This document shows, piece by piece, positions 37,176 through 45,029 of a stretch of DNA of 45,029 nt; positions within the stretch are counted from its first letter, which is position 1; every line of letters starts with the position of its first letter. The stretch is from Bacteroidaceae bacterium (lineage in GTDB: Bacteria; Bacteroidota; Bacteroidia; Bacteroidales; Bacteroidaceae): positions 1 through 45,029 of the forward strand of contig JAFXVU010000048.1 in NCBI GenBank assembly GCA_017534705.1, given 5' to 3'. The notes below the pieces were generated by a model. It was not told where the DNA came from and searched no databases. It was given only the letters and a program-made list of their open reading frames with translations. A program made the position numbers and the translations under genes.

Positions 37176-37204
37176 CCACCCCTCCCCAAAAAAGGGAGGG
37201 GTGG
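37176..37204. repeat. C-rich/G-rich palindromic repeat between sigma and 74-aa genes
   Basis: CCACCCCTCCC (37176-37186) and GGGAGGGGTGG (37194-37204) are perfect 11-bp inverted arms around a CAAAAAA loop. It shares its CCCCTCCC core with 2967-2989. In the minus-strand transcript it would form a strong hairpin that may reduce expression of the 74-aa gene. Confidence 0.6.
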
Positions 37205-37220
37205 TAATGGATGATGCTCA

Positions 37221-38090
37221 TTAGGCAGCTAAATGATTGCGAAGACCTAAGGAGTAAGGTGACTTGCGAAGCTTATCTATGGCTTTGTGAAAAATCTGTC
37301 TTGTCCTCTCGCGAGAAAGATTGATTTTCTCTGCCAATTCTTCATATGCCATTGGCTTGCAGCCAATTCCCATTACATTCATTACCACGAAAGCCTCACG
37401 AGTGGTTAGAAGATGATTCATTACATCAATGATGTCCTCATAAAGAGACTCTTTGTCAAGATTTGAATCAGTGATAGAATTTGAGGGAATGATATCGCCT
37501 AATGTAGCGTGGTCATCGTTACCCAATTGGTCCTCGAAACATTTTACAACTGTATTTGATTCGAGGACGTGTGCAACAACGTCATAGTCATAGCCACTCA
37601 CCTCACAAAACTCGTAGATAGTAATGTGCCTACCCTCTTTCAACTGTATATCTTCATCCATCTCAAGATATTGCTTGAGAATCTTTTGCTTTTCTTGAGG
37701 AAGACGAAAAATGGTGTTGAAATCGTATAAAGCCTCTAAGATGGCCTGGCGAATCCAAAAAACGGCATATGAGGTGAACTTAACGCCTTTTGACTCATCA
37801 AAATGGTCAACGGCCTTAATCAAACCGTAATTACCCTCACTAACGAGGTCTGAGATTTCAAGAATGGTGGAGTGGTATTTGTTGGCCACGCTCACAACAA
37901 ATCTTAGATTCGCGTTGATAAGGCGTTCGCGAGCTTTATCTGCCTCACGACCTCCTTCGCGAATAGTACGAGCCAGTTCGGCCTCCTCTTCTGGTGTGAG
38001 AGGCTTCGAGCGTCTAATTTCCTTCAAGTAATAGTTCATAGAATCAGATGAGCGGTCAGTAATAGTGGGAAAACTGGTACTTTTCTTCAT
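37221..38090 (-). CDS. Alternative RpoD-like sigma-70 factor
   Basis: This 289-aa protein is about the length of Bacteroidetes primary sigma factors, with region 1.2 (MNYYLKEIRRSKPLTPEEEAELA), region 2 (INANLRFVVSVANKYH, LVSEGNYGLIKAVDHFDESKGVKFTSYAVFWIRQAIL), region 3 and region 4 (MAYEELAEKINLSRERTRQIFHKAIDKLR). The region 2.4 helix reads WIRQAILEALYDFNTIFRLP, unlike the '[21 protein letters not shown]' form I recall for the housekeeping factor. It is therefore probably an accessory paralogue with altered -7 recognition. It sits at the end of the AAA+ cassette, converging on it, and its promoter shares the TATACGTATA site with the AAA+ gene. Confidence 0.87.
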   Translation of the reverse strand: MKKSTSFPTITDRSSDSMNYYLKEIRRSKPLTPEEEAELARTIREGGREADKARERLINANLRFVVSVANKYHSTILEISDLVSEGNYGLIKAVDHFDESKGVKFTSYAVFWIRQAILEALYDFNTIFRLPQEKQKILKQYLEMDEDIQLKEGRHITIYEFCEVSGYDYDVVAHVLESNTVVKCFEDQLGNDDHATLGDIIPSNSITDSNLDKESLYEDIIDVMNHLLTTREAFVVMNVMGIGCKPMAYEELAEKINLSRERTRQIFHKAIDKLRKSPYSLGLRNHLAA

Positions 38091-38160
38091 TTTTATGTGT
38101 TTTGAAAAAAGTTGTTGAAAATAATTAATGTTTACGACGCTTCGTTTTAGTTAGGGGAGT

Positions 38161-38207
38161 GAAATATACACTCGAAAGACTCGTTTGAGAAATCTGTTAT
38201 ACGTATA
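38161..38207 (-). promoter_or_regulatory. Promoter with TATACGTATA palindrome, before the sigma gene
   Basis: On the minus strand TATACGTATA (38207-38198) is followed after five bases by TTTC (38192-38189), a 20-bp spacer and TATATTTC (38168-38161). Both promoter boxes end in C where the consensus has G, so this promoter may be weak without an activator. The arrangement copies that at 31431-31478. Confidence 0.55.
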
Positions 38208-38551
38208 TCGTCAGCTTTCTTTCATTTTGTATTATTTTCTTTTTTTAGCGCTCATTTTGCTTTCACGTAGTTGGTCGTTTTGTTGTTTTCTTTTTTTCGT
38301 TTTGTCACTATTGTTTTTAATTCTCAATATGTCAAATGTAAGTTATTTTTCTTAATTATCCAAATTTTAATCAAAAAAAATACAGTTCGTTATTCATTTT
38401 TTTATAGCATTAAAATTAGTTACGGTTAACATCTGTACTTTCACGCATAAAATCAGAGATACCTATCATAATATCAGATAGATTTCATCACTTCTTTCTA
38501 TCATCTGAAAACAAAAAAATGAAAAAAAGTGGGTTTCTCAATATTTATATA
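38208..38551. other. A/T-rich gap upstream of the sigma and NUDIX genes
   Basis: About 340 bases of strongly A/T-rich sequence with T runs on the plus strand at the left and scattered TATCA-type motifs near 38460-38510. I see no ORF, RNA gene or strong hairpin. The divergent promoters flank it, so it could hold regulatory sites for either side. Confidence 0.5.
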
Positions 38552-38597
38552 TAACTTTGCTATGTTAAGCGGTAAGGCTTATACGAAAGGCATAAGC
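38552..38597 (+). promoter_or_regulatory. -7 element and leader hairpin of the NUDIX gene
   Basis: TAACTTTG (38552-38559) is a good -7 box without a visible -33 partner. In the leader, GCTTAT (38577-38582) pairs with ATAAGC (38592-38597), and further TAAGC copies surround it. The start codon is at 38635. Confidence 0.45.
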
Positions 38598-38634
38598 TGT
38601 AAGCGTATTAAGATGAACAATTTATTATCGAATT

Positions 38635-39072
38635 ATGGAATATACATATAAATACCCAAGACCAAGTGTGACTGCTGACTGTGTTGTCATCACTAAAGAA
38701 GAAGATGCGAAGGTTCTGTTGATTCAGCGTAGAGACAATCCCTATAAAGGTTGTTGGGCGTTTCCTGGAGGTTTCATGGAGATTGACGAGACGACGGAAC
38801 AGTGCGCCATACGTGAACTTGAAGAAGAGACAGGATTGAAATTGAACAAACTACACCAAATTGGCGCTTATTCGAAAGTCGACCGTGACCCTCGTGGACG
38901 CACCATCACCGTAGCATACCTTATCATCATCGACGAGCCTTTGCCTGTAACTGGTCTCGACGATGCAGCCAATGCGAAGTGGTGGTCTCTGGCTTCCCTA
39001 CCTCAACTCGCCTTTGATCACGACGAAATATTGTCGGATGCCATATCTATATATAAGGAATATATTAAATAG
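38635..39072 (+). CDS. NUDIX hydrolase
   Basis: The 145-aa protein has a complete Nudix box, GGFMEIDETTEQCAIREL followed by EEETGL (about 45-68), preceded by the VLLIQRRDNPYKGCWAFPGG strand-loop typical of MutT/ADP-ribose pyrophosphatase relatives. The enzyme cleaves nucleoside diphosphates linked to another group, using Mg bound by the box glutamates; the substrate cannot be told. It stands 71 bases before the DUF4250 gene and probably leads an operon ending at the HAD gene. Confidence 0.92.
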   Translation: MEYTYKYPRPSVTADCVVITKEEDAKVLLIQRRDNPYKGCWAFPGGFMEIDETTEQCAIRELEEETGLKLNKLHQIGAYSKVDRDPRGRTITVAYLIIIDEPLPVTGLDDAANAKWWSLASLPQLAFDHDEILSDAISIYKEYIK

Positions 39073-39142
39073 GTTCGCGCGCAAAGAAAATAAGACATGA
39101 CTTTGTCTTTTCTTGCCCAGAAATTTGAGGTTGTACAGAAAT

Positions 39143-39343
39143 ATGGATTATCTACCCAAAGACCCTGCCATTTTGGTGTCGAGCATTAATATGCTGTTGC
39201 GTGACGAAGAATTCGACACACTGGAGTCATTGTGCTATTCTTTCAATAGAGAACCTGATGACATTAAGGACTACCTACAGCAGTTTGGTTTTGTCTACAG
39301 CGAACATCAGAAACAGTTCAGACCCATCGGCTACGACGCATGA
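39143..39343 (+). CDS. DUF4250 small protein
   Basis: The 66-aa protein, starting MDYLPKDPAILVSSINMLLR, carries the DUF4250 pattern: LPKDP at the start, then a helix with L-R-D-E, a second with L-E-S-L-C, and the end G-F-x-Y-x-x-x-x-x-x-F. Function is unknown in this family of short cytoplasmic proteins. An in-frame ATG ten codons upstream (39113) exists, but the family begins here. Its stop overlaps the next start by four bases. Confidence 0.75.
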   Translation: MDYLPKDPAILVSSINMLLRDEEFDTLESLCYSFNREPDDIKDYLQQFGFVYSEHQKQFRPIGYDA

Positions 39344-39588
39344 TTACGAAAGACAGCATTGAGACAGCATATAGTTTTCTGCATCAGAAGCGGAATGTCT
39401 ATATTCATTCTTCACTCGACTGGCAGAAGGATGACATCGAATATGCCATCGGCTGCTATGTGGACGATATGAGCCAGGAACTATACGAGGCTTTAGCTGG
39501 TGGAAGAGTCGATTTCCTGAGAGACCACAAAAAATTTCAGGATGACATCACCCATGCAGTGAAGAGTTTGGAAAAAATGCTGGACTGA
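39340..39588 (+). CDS. Unknown 82-aa protein coupled to DUF4250
   Basis: This is a short, soluble, helical and acidic protein (YSFLHQKRNVYIHSSLDWQK, then YAIGCYVDDMSQELYEALAGG). The family is not recognised. The start overlaps the end of the DUF4250 gene (ATGA at 39340-39343), which argues for real translation and a shared role. The HAD phosphatase gene follows 42 bases downstream. Confidence 0.6.
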   Translation: MITKDSIETAYSFLHQKRNVYIHSSLDWQKDDIEYAIGCYVDDMSQELYEALAGGRVDFLRDHKKFQDDITHAVKSLEKMLD

Positions 39589-39630
39589 ACTCAGTGTTTG
39601 AAGACTGGTATATAAAAGCAGTGTGAAGAA

Positions 39631-40302
39631 ATGGGAATAGAACTGATAATATTCGACTTTGACGGAACATTGGGCGACACCCAGCGAACCATTGTCACAA
39701 CGATGCAAATGACGATTGCAGAACTGCAACTGCCCAAACGTAGTAATGAGTCATGTTCGGCTACCATCGGATTGCCGTTGGCTGGTTGCTTCAAGACGTT
39801 GTTTCCAGATTTGTCGGCAGACGATATTCAGCGTTGCGCTGATACTTATAGGAGAATCTTCTTTGAGAATGTCCACACCATCAAACCTAAGGCGTTTCCT
39901 GGAGTCGTTGACACACTGGCTGAATTGAAGAGACGAGGATTCACACTCACCATCGCATCGTCACGTTCCCACAAATCACTCGTAGAACTGGCTCATGACC
40001 TACGTATCTCTGACTACATCACATACATCATTGCGGCAGATGATGTGGAGAAAGCGAAACCAAACCCTGAACCTGTTCTGAATACTCTTTCTGCCACAGG
40101 ATTCGTTGCCAGTCGGACCCTCGTTGTCGGCGACATGAGTGTGGATATCCTAATGGGGGCGAATGCAGGTGCCAAGACTTGTGGCGTAACCTACGGAAAC
40201 GGAACACAGAAGGATCTTGAAGACGCTGGCGCAGATTACATCATCCACAGCATCGACGAACTCATAGGGATTCTGGAGAGCCCCAACAAAAGTTCATACT
40301 AA
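39631..40302 (+). CDS. HAD-superfamily phosphatase (phosphoglycolate-phosphatase-like)
   Basis: The 223-aa protein has the four HAD motifs: FDFDGTLGDT (nucleophile D9, D11), ASSRSHKSL in motif II, K in AKPNPEPVL as motif III, and VVGDMSVDILMGANAG as motif IV. A helical cap lies between motifs I and II (residues 17-85). This is the Gph/beta-phosphoglucomutase-like subgroup that removes phosphate from small metabolites; the substrate is not predictable. It ends the operon and is followed by a strong terminator. Confidence 0.9.
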   Translation: MGIELIIFDFDGTLGDTQRTIVTTMQMTIAELQLPKRSNESCSATIGLPLAGCFKTLFPDLSADDIQRCADTYRRIFFENVHTIKPKAFPGVVDTLAELKRRGFTLTIASSRSHKSLVELAHDLRISDYITYIIAADDVEKAKPNPEPVLNTLSATGFVASRTLVVGDMSVDILMGANAGAKTCGVTYGNGTQKDLEDAGADYIIHSIDELIGILESPNKSSY

Positions 40303-40320
40303 GCTACAAGGCAATATTGT

Positions 40321-40355
40321 AATCGCTCAAAAAGTTTTTTTGAGCGATTTTCTCT
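40321..40355 (+). terminator. Rho-independent terminator after the HAD gene
   Basis: AATCGCTCAAAAA (40321-40333) pairs perfectly with TTTTTGAGCGATT (40337-40349) around a 3-nt loop, followed by TTCTCTT. It isolates the reverse transcriptase gene from upstream transcription. Confidence 0.85.
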
Positions 40356-40361
40356 TCGATA

Positions 40362-40393
40362 TTTCTTTATCTCACTTTTTTGTGGTAATTTTG
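40362..40393 (+). promoter_or_regulatory. Promoter for the reverse transcriptase gene
   Basis: TTTC (40362-40365), 20 bp, TAATTTTG (40386-40393) fits the promoter pattern with one mismatch at -33. The leader would be about 40 nt, leaving no space for a retron-type msr-msd or a long upstream ncRNA. Confidence 0.6.
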
Positions 40394-40438
40394 TAGTCCA
40401 TGATTACCAAACTTTTAAAAGAAAATCTCTAATCGACT

Positions 40439-42061
40439 ATGTATTTACCCAAATTATCCAAAAACATTTTATCCCTTTCATCCAACGAAGCGCTTGACTT
40501 CTTCATGAAGTCAGAGCAATTTCATGGATTTGAATTACCTGAATACTTTGATTTTGACAAGGTGCTCGCTTTCGTCAAGGAGAGCATTGGCGATAAGCCG
40601 TATGATGACTGCCTGGCTGACGTCAGTCCTGATGATTTGCCTGACGTCAATCTTGACATCCTTCTCAACAAGGATGGACGCTATGCTGTTCGCCCATTGA
40701 TTCTCGCCAACCCTTTCTTGTATTACTTTTTGGCAAGAGAATTATGCTGTCCCTCTGGATGGGAAGCCATCCAGAAATGCTTTACTGCATATCAGGTTCC
40801 ACACATCGCCTCTTGTGCACTTCCTGTTGTTCCAGAAAAAGTAGAGCCTTTCCATAAATCTGCAACCATACTGAATTGGTGGAATACCATGGAGCAACGT
40901 TCCTTGGAACTATCCCTGGAATATCGGTATATGTTCGTGACTGACATCACGAACTGTTATGGTAGCATCAATCCACAGTCTATAGAATGGGCTTTGTCGT
41001 GCAAGAACACCAAGTATGAAAACAGTGAGAACCACCGGTTAGCGGAAAACATCAGAAAATATCTCCGTGCCATGCAACATGGCCATAATATTGGCATTCC
41101 TCAGGGAAGTGCACTGTTCGACTTCGTGGGTGAGATTGTACTTGGCTATTCCGACCTACTTTTACATGAGGCTTTGCAGAAAGAGAGAATCAAAGGATAT
41201 GAGATTATACGCTACCGTGATGACTATCGTGTCTTCTGCAACGACAAAGACACGTTAGAACAGATTTCCTATATTCTTCAGTCTGTACTCGAGAGTTTGA
41301 ACTTTCGCATGAACTCACAGAAGACCAAGATAAGCGATTCGATTGTCTTAGATTCCATCAAATCCGACAAACTGTTCTATATCTACAATACACCCATCTT
41401 TAACAAGAAAGGTGTCGATTTCGACAGTTTTGAGAAGCATCTGCTTTACATATTGATGTATGGTCGCCAATTCCCTAATGGAGGGCAACTGAAGACACTA
41501 CTCTCCGATTTAGACAAGCGCATAAAAGAATGGTTGGAACCATACGAGGAGGAGATTGAAATGCATAACTGGTTTGACAAAAAGAAAGTCAAGAAAGGCA
41601 AAGAAACCAAACAACGCCAATTGACTGGTGGCAGTGTTCGTGCCATGTCGGCCATTGCCATCCAGATTGCATTGGATAATGTGTCAGTGGTTCATTATGC
41701 CCTTCGCGTCATCAGCCGAATGGTGGATTCCCTGAAGGACATGAAGGAGAAACAAGACATCATCAACAAGGTTTACGACAAACTCTGCAAACAGCACAAT
41801 TCAGACTACAACCAGCTTTGGCTGCAGAACATCACTTACACCCAAGACAAGAAGCGCCAAAAATCGCCTTACACCATGCGCCTCTGTCAGTTGGTGATGG
41901 GTGATAGCCATGAGCCTCTTTGGAACAACGAGTGGCTGAAACCAGAGTTTACTACTCACCTGCCCTACAATTCCATTGTCAACAAGGATACTTTGAAGAA
42001 AGTCACCCCCGTAATCACGTTCAGGGAAACAAGGGCCTATTATGAAGGCTTGTTGGACTAA
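40439..42061 (+). CDS. Reverse transcriptase of unknown-group/Abi type
   Basis: The 540-aa protein has the RT palm motifs: motif A MFVTDITNCYGSI (D169), motif B NIGIPQGSALFDFVGE (219-231) and motif C YRDD (259-262). Motif D/E follows, with NFRMNSQKTKI. About 240 C-terminal residues are helical and show no maturase, endonuclease or retron features. That layout, a bare RT palm plus an alpha-helical tail, is typical of unknown-group/Abi RTs; several of these (DRT systems, AbiK, AbiA) block phages. The specific UG class is not assigned. It is a single gene with its own terminator and promoter upstream, and its stop overlaps the convergent GH78 stop. Confidence 0.9.
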   Translation: MYLPKLSKNILSLSSNEALDFFMKSEQFHGFELPEYFDFDKVLAFVKESIGDKPYDDCLADVSPDDLPDVNLDILLNKDGRYAVRPLILANPFLYYFLARELCCPSGWEAIQKCFTAYQVPHIASCALPVVPEKVEPFHKSATILNWWNTMEQRSLELSLEYRYMFVTDITNCYGSINPQSIEWALSCKNTKYENSENHRLAENIRKYLRAMQHGHNIGIPQGSALFDFVGEIVLGYSDLLLHEALQKERIKGYEIIRYRDDYRVFCNDKDTLEQISYILQSVLESLNFRMNSQKTKISDSIVLDSIKSDKLFYIYNTPIFNKKGVDFDSFEKHLLYILMYGRQFPNGGQLKTLLSDLDKRIKEWLEPYEEEIEMHNWFDKKKVKKGKETKQRQLTGGSVRAMSAIAIQIALDNVSVVHYALRVISRMVDSLKDMKEKQDIINKVYDKLCKQHNSDYNQLWLQNITYTQDKKRQKSPYTMRLCQLVMGDSHEPLWNNEWLKPEFTTHLPYNSIVNKDTLKKVTPVITFRETRAYYEGLLD

Positions 42062-45029
42062 AACTGATAAGTGCCTGGTTGCAGTTCCTTAGGTGACTTC
42101 CCTGGCAGAAGCAGCGTGGCGGATGTGCCTTCAGGAACAGTGAAGGAGTAGCTGACAGTGCCATCGGCATTGACCTGCCAACTGCTTTCTATGCGTCCGT
42201 ATTTCGTGTCGAGATGACCACGGGCGTATGTCATCGTGCCTGTGGGGTCGGGTTCCGGCCGAAGGATGAAGTGGCGGAATCCTGCATTTGAGCGAGATGA
42301 AGGTGATATTTGAGATTGATTGGCTTGACCAACGTCCATAACAGGTAGCTTCTCGTCACGCTCAATACCCAAACAACGGTTGATGAGCCACTGTCCTACG
42401 GCTCCAAAAGAATAATGATTGAAAGAATTCATGGAATTGTTGCCACCAAAACCAGCTGTGTGGGTATAGGAATTGAGACGCTCCCAAATGGTCGTCGCAC
42501 CCTGTGTGACTGGATAAAGCCATGAGGGGTATTCCTCTTGTTGCAACAAACGATAAGCTACATCGCTACGACCGTTGTCGCTGAGTACACGGCTTATCCA
42601 GGCTGTAGTGATAAAACCCGTCATCAGAGAATAGGAAGGACACTTCACACCTTTGTCCGTCGTGTTCTCGCGCTCAATGCAGGCAACCAATCGTTCCACC
42701 ATTTTCTGGCGCAATTCACCCTCTACGATGTTGAATGCAAGAGGAAGGACGTATGAACCCTGGATATCGATGGGCTGCCCTTTGCGTTTGGGGTCGAAAG
42801 CCGAAAAAATGGTCGTTCCTGTCGAAGGGTCGATATAGTGGTCGATGAAGAATCTTTTGCGCTCCTCTATCCGTCGTTGATACTTTTCTGCATCTGCTGT
42901 CTTGTGGAGCAAAAGAGCCGTCTGGCGCATGATGTCGAGGTCGTAGATATAGTATGCCTCAAAGAGAAGCGTCTTGTCGTTCTTCCCGTCTTCCAGTCCG
43001 AGCCAGTCGCCCAAGTCACCCCACTGCCGTTGCTGCACAAGCAATCCTGTCGCAGGGTCGAAATAATGGTGTTCGATATAATCGATATAAGCAGCCATGG
43101 CATCGTAATGGTTGGCCAAGATGTCGATGTCGGCATATTGGAGCCAGCACTCCCAAGGCACAGTGATGCCAGCGCTGCCCCAGAGCAATCCACCGAAACC
43201 ACCGCCAACAGGGGCGATATCAGGGAACCGTCCGTCGGAGGTCTGTACATCGCGAATGGCCTGGGTGTGTTTTCTGAGGAACTCATCGATATCGGCCATG
43301 TTGACTGCAGTCCTCGAAAAAACGCTGATGTCACCACTCCACCCCATGCGTTCATTGCGCTGGGGACAGTCGGTGGGGATACTGATGAAATTGGCCAGCA
43401 TCGACCAACGGATGTTCTGCCAGAGGCGGTTCACCAGCGGATTGCTGCATTCAAAATCGGCGGTGAAACGGTCAATGCTGCTGACGACAAGTCCTTCAAC
43501 GTCGGCAGTCGGCAGAGGGTCATTGATGCCTGTAATCTCGACGTAACGATAGCCGTGTAGAGTCATGTCGGGAGAAAACACCTCACAGGGGTCGCCGTGG
43601 GCAATGTAGATGTCCTGGGCCATAGCAGCACGGATGTTCTCAAGCATGACTGTACCTGCCTTGTCGCCATATTCAGGCAAGTCGGGATAAAGCACTTCGG
43701 CATAGCGGAATGTCACCTTCTGTCCCTTACGCAGGTTTCTTAACATCATTCTTGGGAAACCCGCCATGTTCTGTCCCATATCATAGACATAGACTCCTGG
43801 CCGTACTTCATTCATCTGAGTTGCCTTCAGTACGGTGTGCAACCCGACAGCGGTACGGGCAGGCAAAAGTTGGAAATTGGTGTAGTCATTGACCTTGGGC
43901 TGCGTGCCTCCTCCTTCAGTTGGCAGATGACCTTCGAGTGGCATTTCGCATGCCTTTCGCCAAGAACTGGCAGCTGTGGTGTTATCATAAACCTCGCCCT
44001 GAAACATGCTGGCGTAGGTCACCTTCGAGCAGTCGCTCACCTCCCAACTATCCGGTTGAGTGGTGACAACCGTCGAGTCGCCGTCCTCATACCTTATCAA
44101 CAAGCGAGCCATGAAGGCCAACTGGTCGCCAAAGAAATTCCAGTTGCCACCAGAGAAAGTCATGCCTCCAGCCCACCAACCTTCGCCCAACCTGACGAAC
44201 AAGTTGTTGGTCGTATCCAACATCGGCGTGATGTCATACTGCTGATAATAGTGGTGCTTGTTGTACTGGGATAAACCAGGAGCATAATACTCATTGCCCA
44301 CACGACTGCCATTCAATTCAACTTCATAGATACCTCGAGCCGTGGCAGTGAGGGTGGCTTCTTTGACGGGTTTGGGTTTCAATTGAAATCGGCATCGCAA
44401 TTCAGGCATCGTACCATGACTCGGGTCTTCCAACACACGAACAGCTTTCTTCCTTTCGCCAATCTTCTGCATCTTCTTGTTTTCGTACAACACACCAAAA
44501 GGTGACCGGTAGTTGTGCACTTCCACGCTGTGAATCGTCGCTTTTTGCCCTGCTTCCATCTCGTAGCCGATGTCGCCCAGTTGCGGGAAAGCGATATAGT
44601 CGCCGCCATTGCCCATAGGGTTGAGCACCACGTTGCCCAGTTTACGGCCATCCAGGACGATATCGGCATTCCCCAAACAACAATGGGCCTCGACAACATG
44701 TCGTTCGAATGCATCGAAGGTGCCGATGTCGAACGATTTCAACAGTTCTTCGCCTTTCGCAGTATATCCGATTCGCCACACCTTCAGAGAGGCACTTGCT
44801 ACGTTGAGTTCCAGCTTGATGAATGACTCGTCAAGGCCATTCTCAACGTCAAGGATATTCATGTTACGGCTCATCAGACGTGGGTCATTGCCTCCGAAAA
44901 GCAATGCCATCTTTTCTGATTTCGAGGCTTTGTCCAACTGAACCATCCAACTGATTCTGAATTGTGGCAAATAGTCGGCAAAAAGCATATACTGGTCGCT
45001 GCCTATCCATTTAGCGTCTTCAAACTGAG
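42058..45029 (-). CDS. GH78 alpha-L-rhamnosidase, N-terminus outside the window
   Basis: About 990 residues are present; the frame is open to the window edge (FEDAKWIGSDQYMLFADYLP), so the 5' end, including any signal peptide, is missing. An internal ATG at 44988 is not the likely start. The order fits GH78: N-terminal sandwich domains (ARGIYEVELNGSRVGNEYYAPG, rhamnosidase N domain), a concanavalin-like domain, then the (alpha/alpha)6 barrel with the signature IPTDCPQRNERMGWSGD, which includes catalytic acidic residues, and a C-terminal beta domain. It removes terminal alpha-L-rhamnose, for instance from pectin or plant glycosides. The TAG stop at 42060-42058 overlaps the RT stop. Confidence 0.92.
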   Translation of the reverse strand, partial: QFEDAKWIGSDQYMLFADYLPQFRISWMVQLDKASKSEKMALLFGGNDPRLMSRNMNILDVENGLDESFIKLELNVASASLKVWRIGYTAKGEELLKSFDIGTFDAFERHVVEAHCCLGNADIVLDGRKLGNVVLNPMGNGGDYIAFPQLGDIGYEMEAGQKATIHSVEVHNYRSPFGVLYENKKMQKIGERKKAVRVLEDPSHGTMPELRCRFQLKPKPVKEATLTATARGIYEVELNGSRVGNEYYAPGLSQYNKHHYYQQYDITPMLDTTNNLFVRLGEGWWAGGMTFSGGNWNFFGDQLAFMARLLIRYEDGDSTVVTTQPDSWEVSDCSKVTYASMFQGEVYDNTTAASSWRKACEMPLEGHLPTEGGGTQPKVNDYTNFQLLPARTAVGLHTVLKATQMNEVRPGVYVYDMGQNMAGFPRMMLRNLRKGQKVTFRYAEVLYPDLPEYGDKAGTVMLENIRAAMAQDIYIAHGDPCEVFSPDMTLHGYRYVEITGINDPLPTADVEGLVVSSIDRFTADFECSNPLVNRLWQNIRWSMLANFISIPTDCPQRNERMGWSGDISVFSRTAVNMADIDEFLRKHTQAIRDVQTSDGRFPDIAPVGGGFGGLLWGSAGITVPWECWLQYADIDILANHYDAMAAYIDYIEHHYFDPATGLLVQQRQWGDLGDWLGLEDGKNDKTLLFEAYYIYDLDIMRQTALLLHKTADAEKYQRRIEERKRFFIDHYIDPSTGTTIFSAFDPKRKGQPIDIQGSYVLPLAFNIVEGELRQKMVERLVACIERENTTDKGVKCPSYSLMTGFITTAWISRVLSDNGRSDVAYRLLQQEEYPSWLYPVTQGATTIWERLNSYTHTAGFGGNNSMNSFNHYSFGAVGQWLINRCLGIERDEKLPVMDVGQANQSQISPSSRSNAGFRHFILRPEPDPTGTMTYARGHLDTKYGRIESSWQVNADGTVSYSFTVPEGTSATLLLPGKSPKELQPGTYQF

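Noticed and set aside
37166..37189. TTG start extending the 74-aa protein
   Set aside because: It would translate the palindromic repeat into a Gly-rich leader; the ATG at 37165 is a simpler start.
40303..40438. Retron msr-msd or other template RNA upstream of the RT
   Set aside because: The 136-base gap is filled by the HAD terminator and the RT promoter, leaving about 40 nt of leader with no strong structure.
40439..42061. Group II intron maturase
   Set aside because: No maturase X or HNH domain follows the RT palm, and no intron domain V-like hairpin was seen on either side.

Overview
The window looks like chromosomal DNA of a Bacteroidales bacterium, most likely Prevotella or a close relative. 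Three things point there. Promoters repeatedly match the Bacteroidetes pattern (TTG, 18-22 bp, TAnnTTTG). Ribosome binding sites are A-rich rather than GGAGG-like. The gene families are typical of the group: TlpA-type thioredoxins, large secreted GH2/GH9/GH78/GH95 glycosidases, a PQQ-like propeller protein and DUF4250. No rRNA, tRNA, CRISPR array or intact insertion sequence was found.

Layout. 1-5.7 kb: the 5' end of a methyltransferase, a TlpA-like protein, a DMT exporter, an exported glutathione peroxidase-nitroreductase fusion, a NimA-like flavoprotein, a GNAT acetyltransferase and the fluoride channel CrcB. 5.9-6.6 kb: a decayed TIR-WD40 gene. 6.9-12.3 kb: an exported 5'-nucleotidase paired with a lipoprotein LOG-family protein, a GT4 glycosyltransferase and a PQQ-like protein. 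12.5-16.3 kb: a GH2 enzyme with an inserted LamG domain. 16.4-20.0 kb: a small redox operon (YciI, flavodoxin-like, two-TM protein), an iron-type alcohol dehydrogenase and DNA polymerase IV. 20.4-27.0 kb: GH95 facing a GH9-esterase operon; with the GH2 these could strip and cut fucosylated, acetylated xyloglucan-like glycans. 27.5-29.8 kb: an ECF sigma factor, a membrane-anchored probable anti-sigma protein and a secreted protein.

29.9-38.2 kb is the most unusual part: five genes I cannot name or name only by ATPase fold (an AAA+ ATPase, three unknowns and a 432-aa unknown), a calcineurin-like phosphoesterase and, converging on them, an alternative RpoD-like sigma factor with a 74-aa protein. 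An identical palindrome, TATACGTATA, sits five bases upstream of the -33 element of both the AAA+ gene and the sigma gene, which suggests one regulatory unit. Other promoters in this stretch also carry inverted repeats.

38.6-42.1 kb: NUDIX hydrolase, DUF4250 protein, a small unknown, HAD phosphatase, and then a standalone reverse transcriptase of the unknown-group/Abi type, a class in which several characterised members are anti-phage. It is insulated by its own terminator and promoter. The window ends inside a GH78 alpha-L-rhamnosidase whose stop codon overlaps that of the reverse transcriptase.
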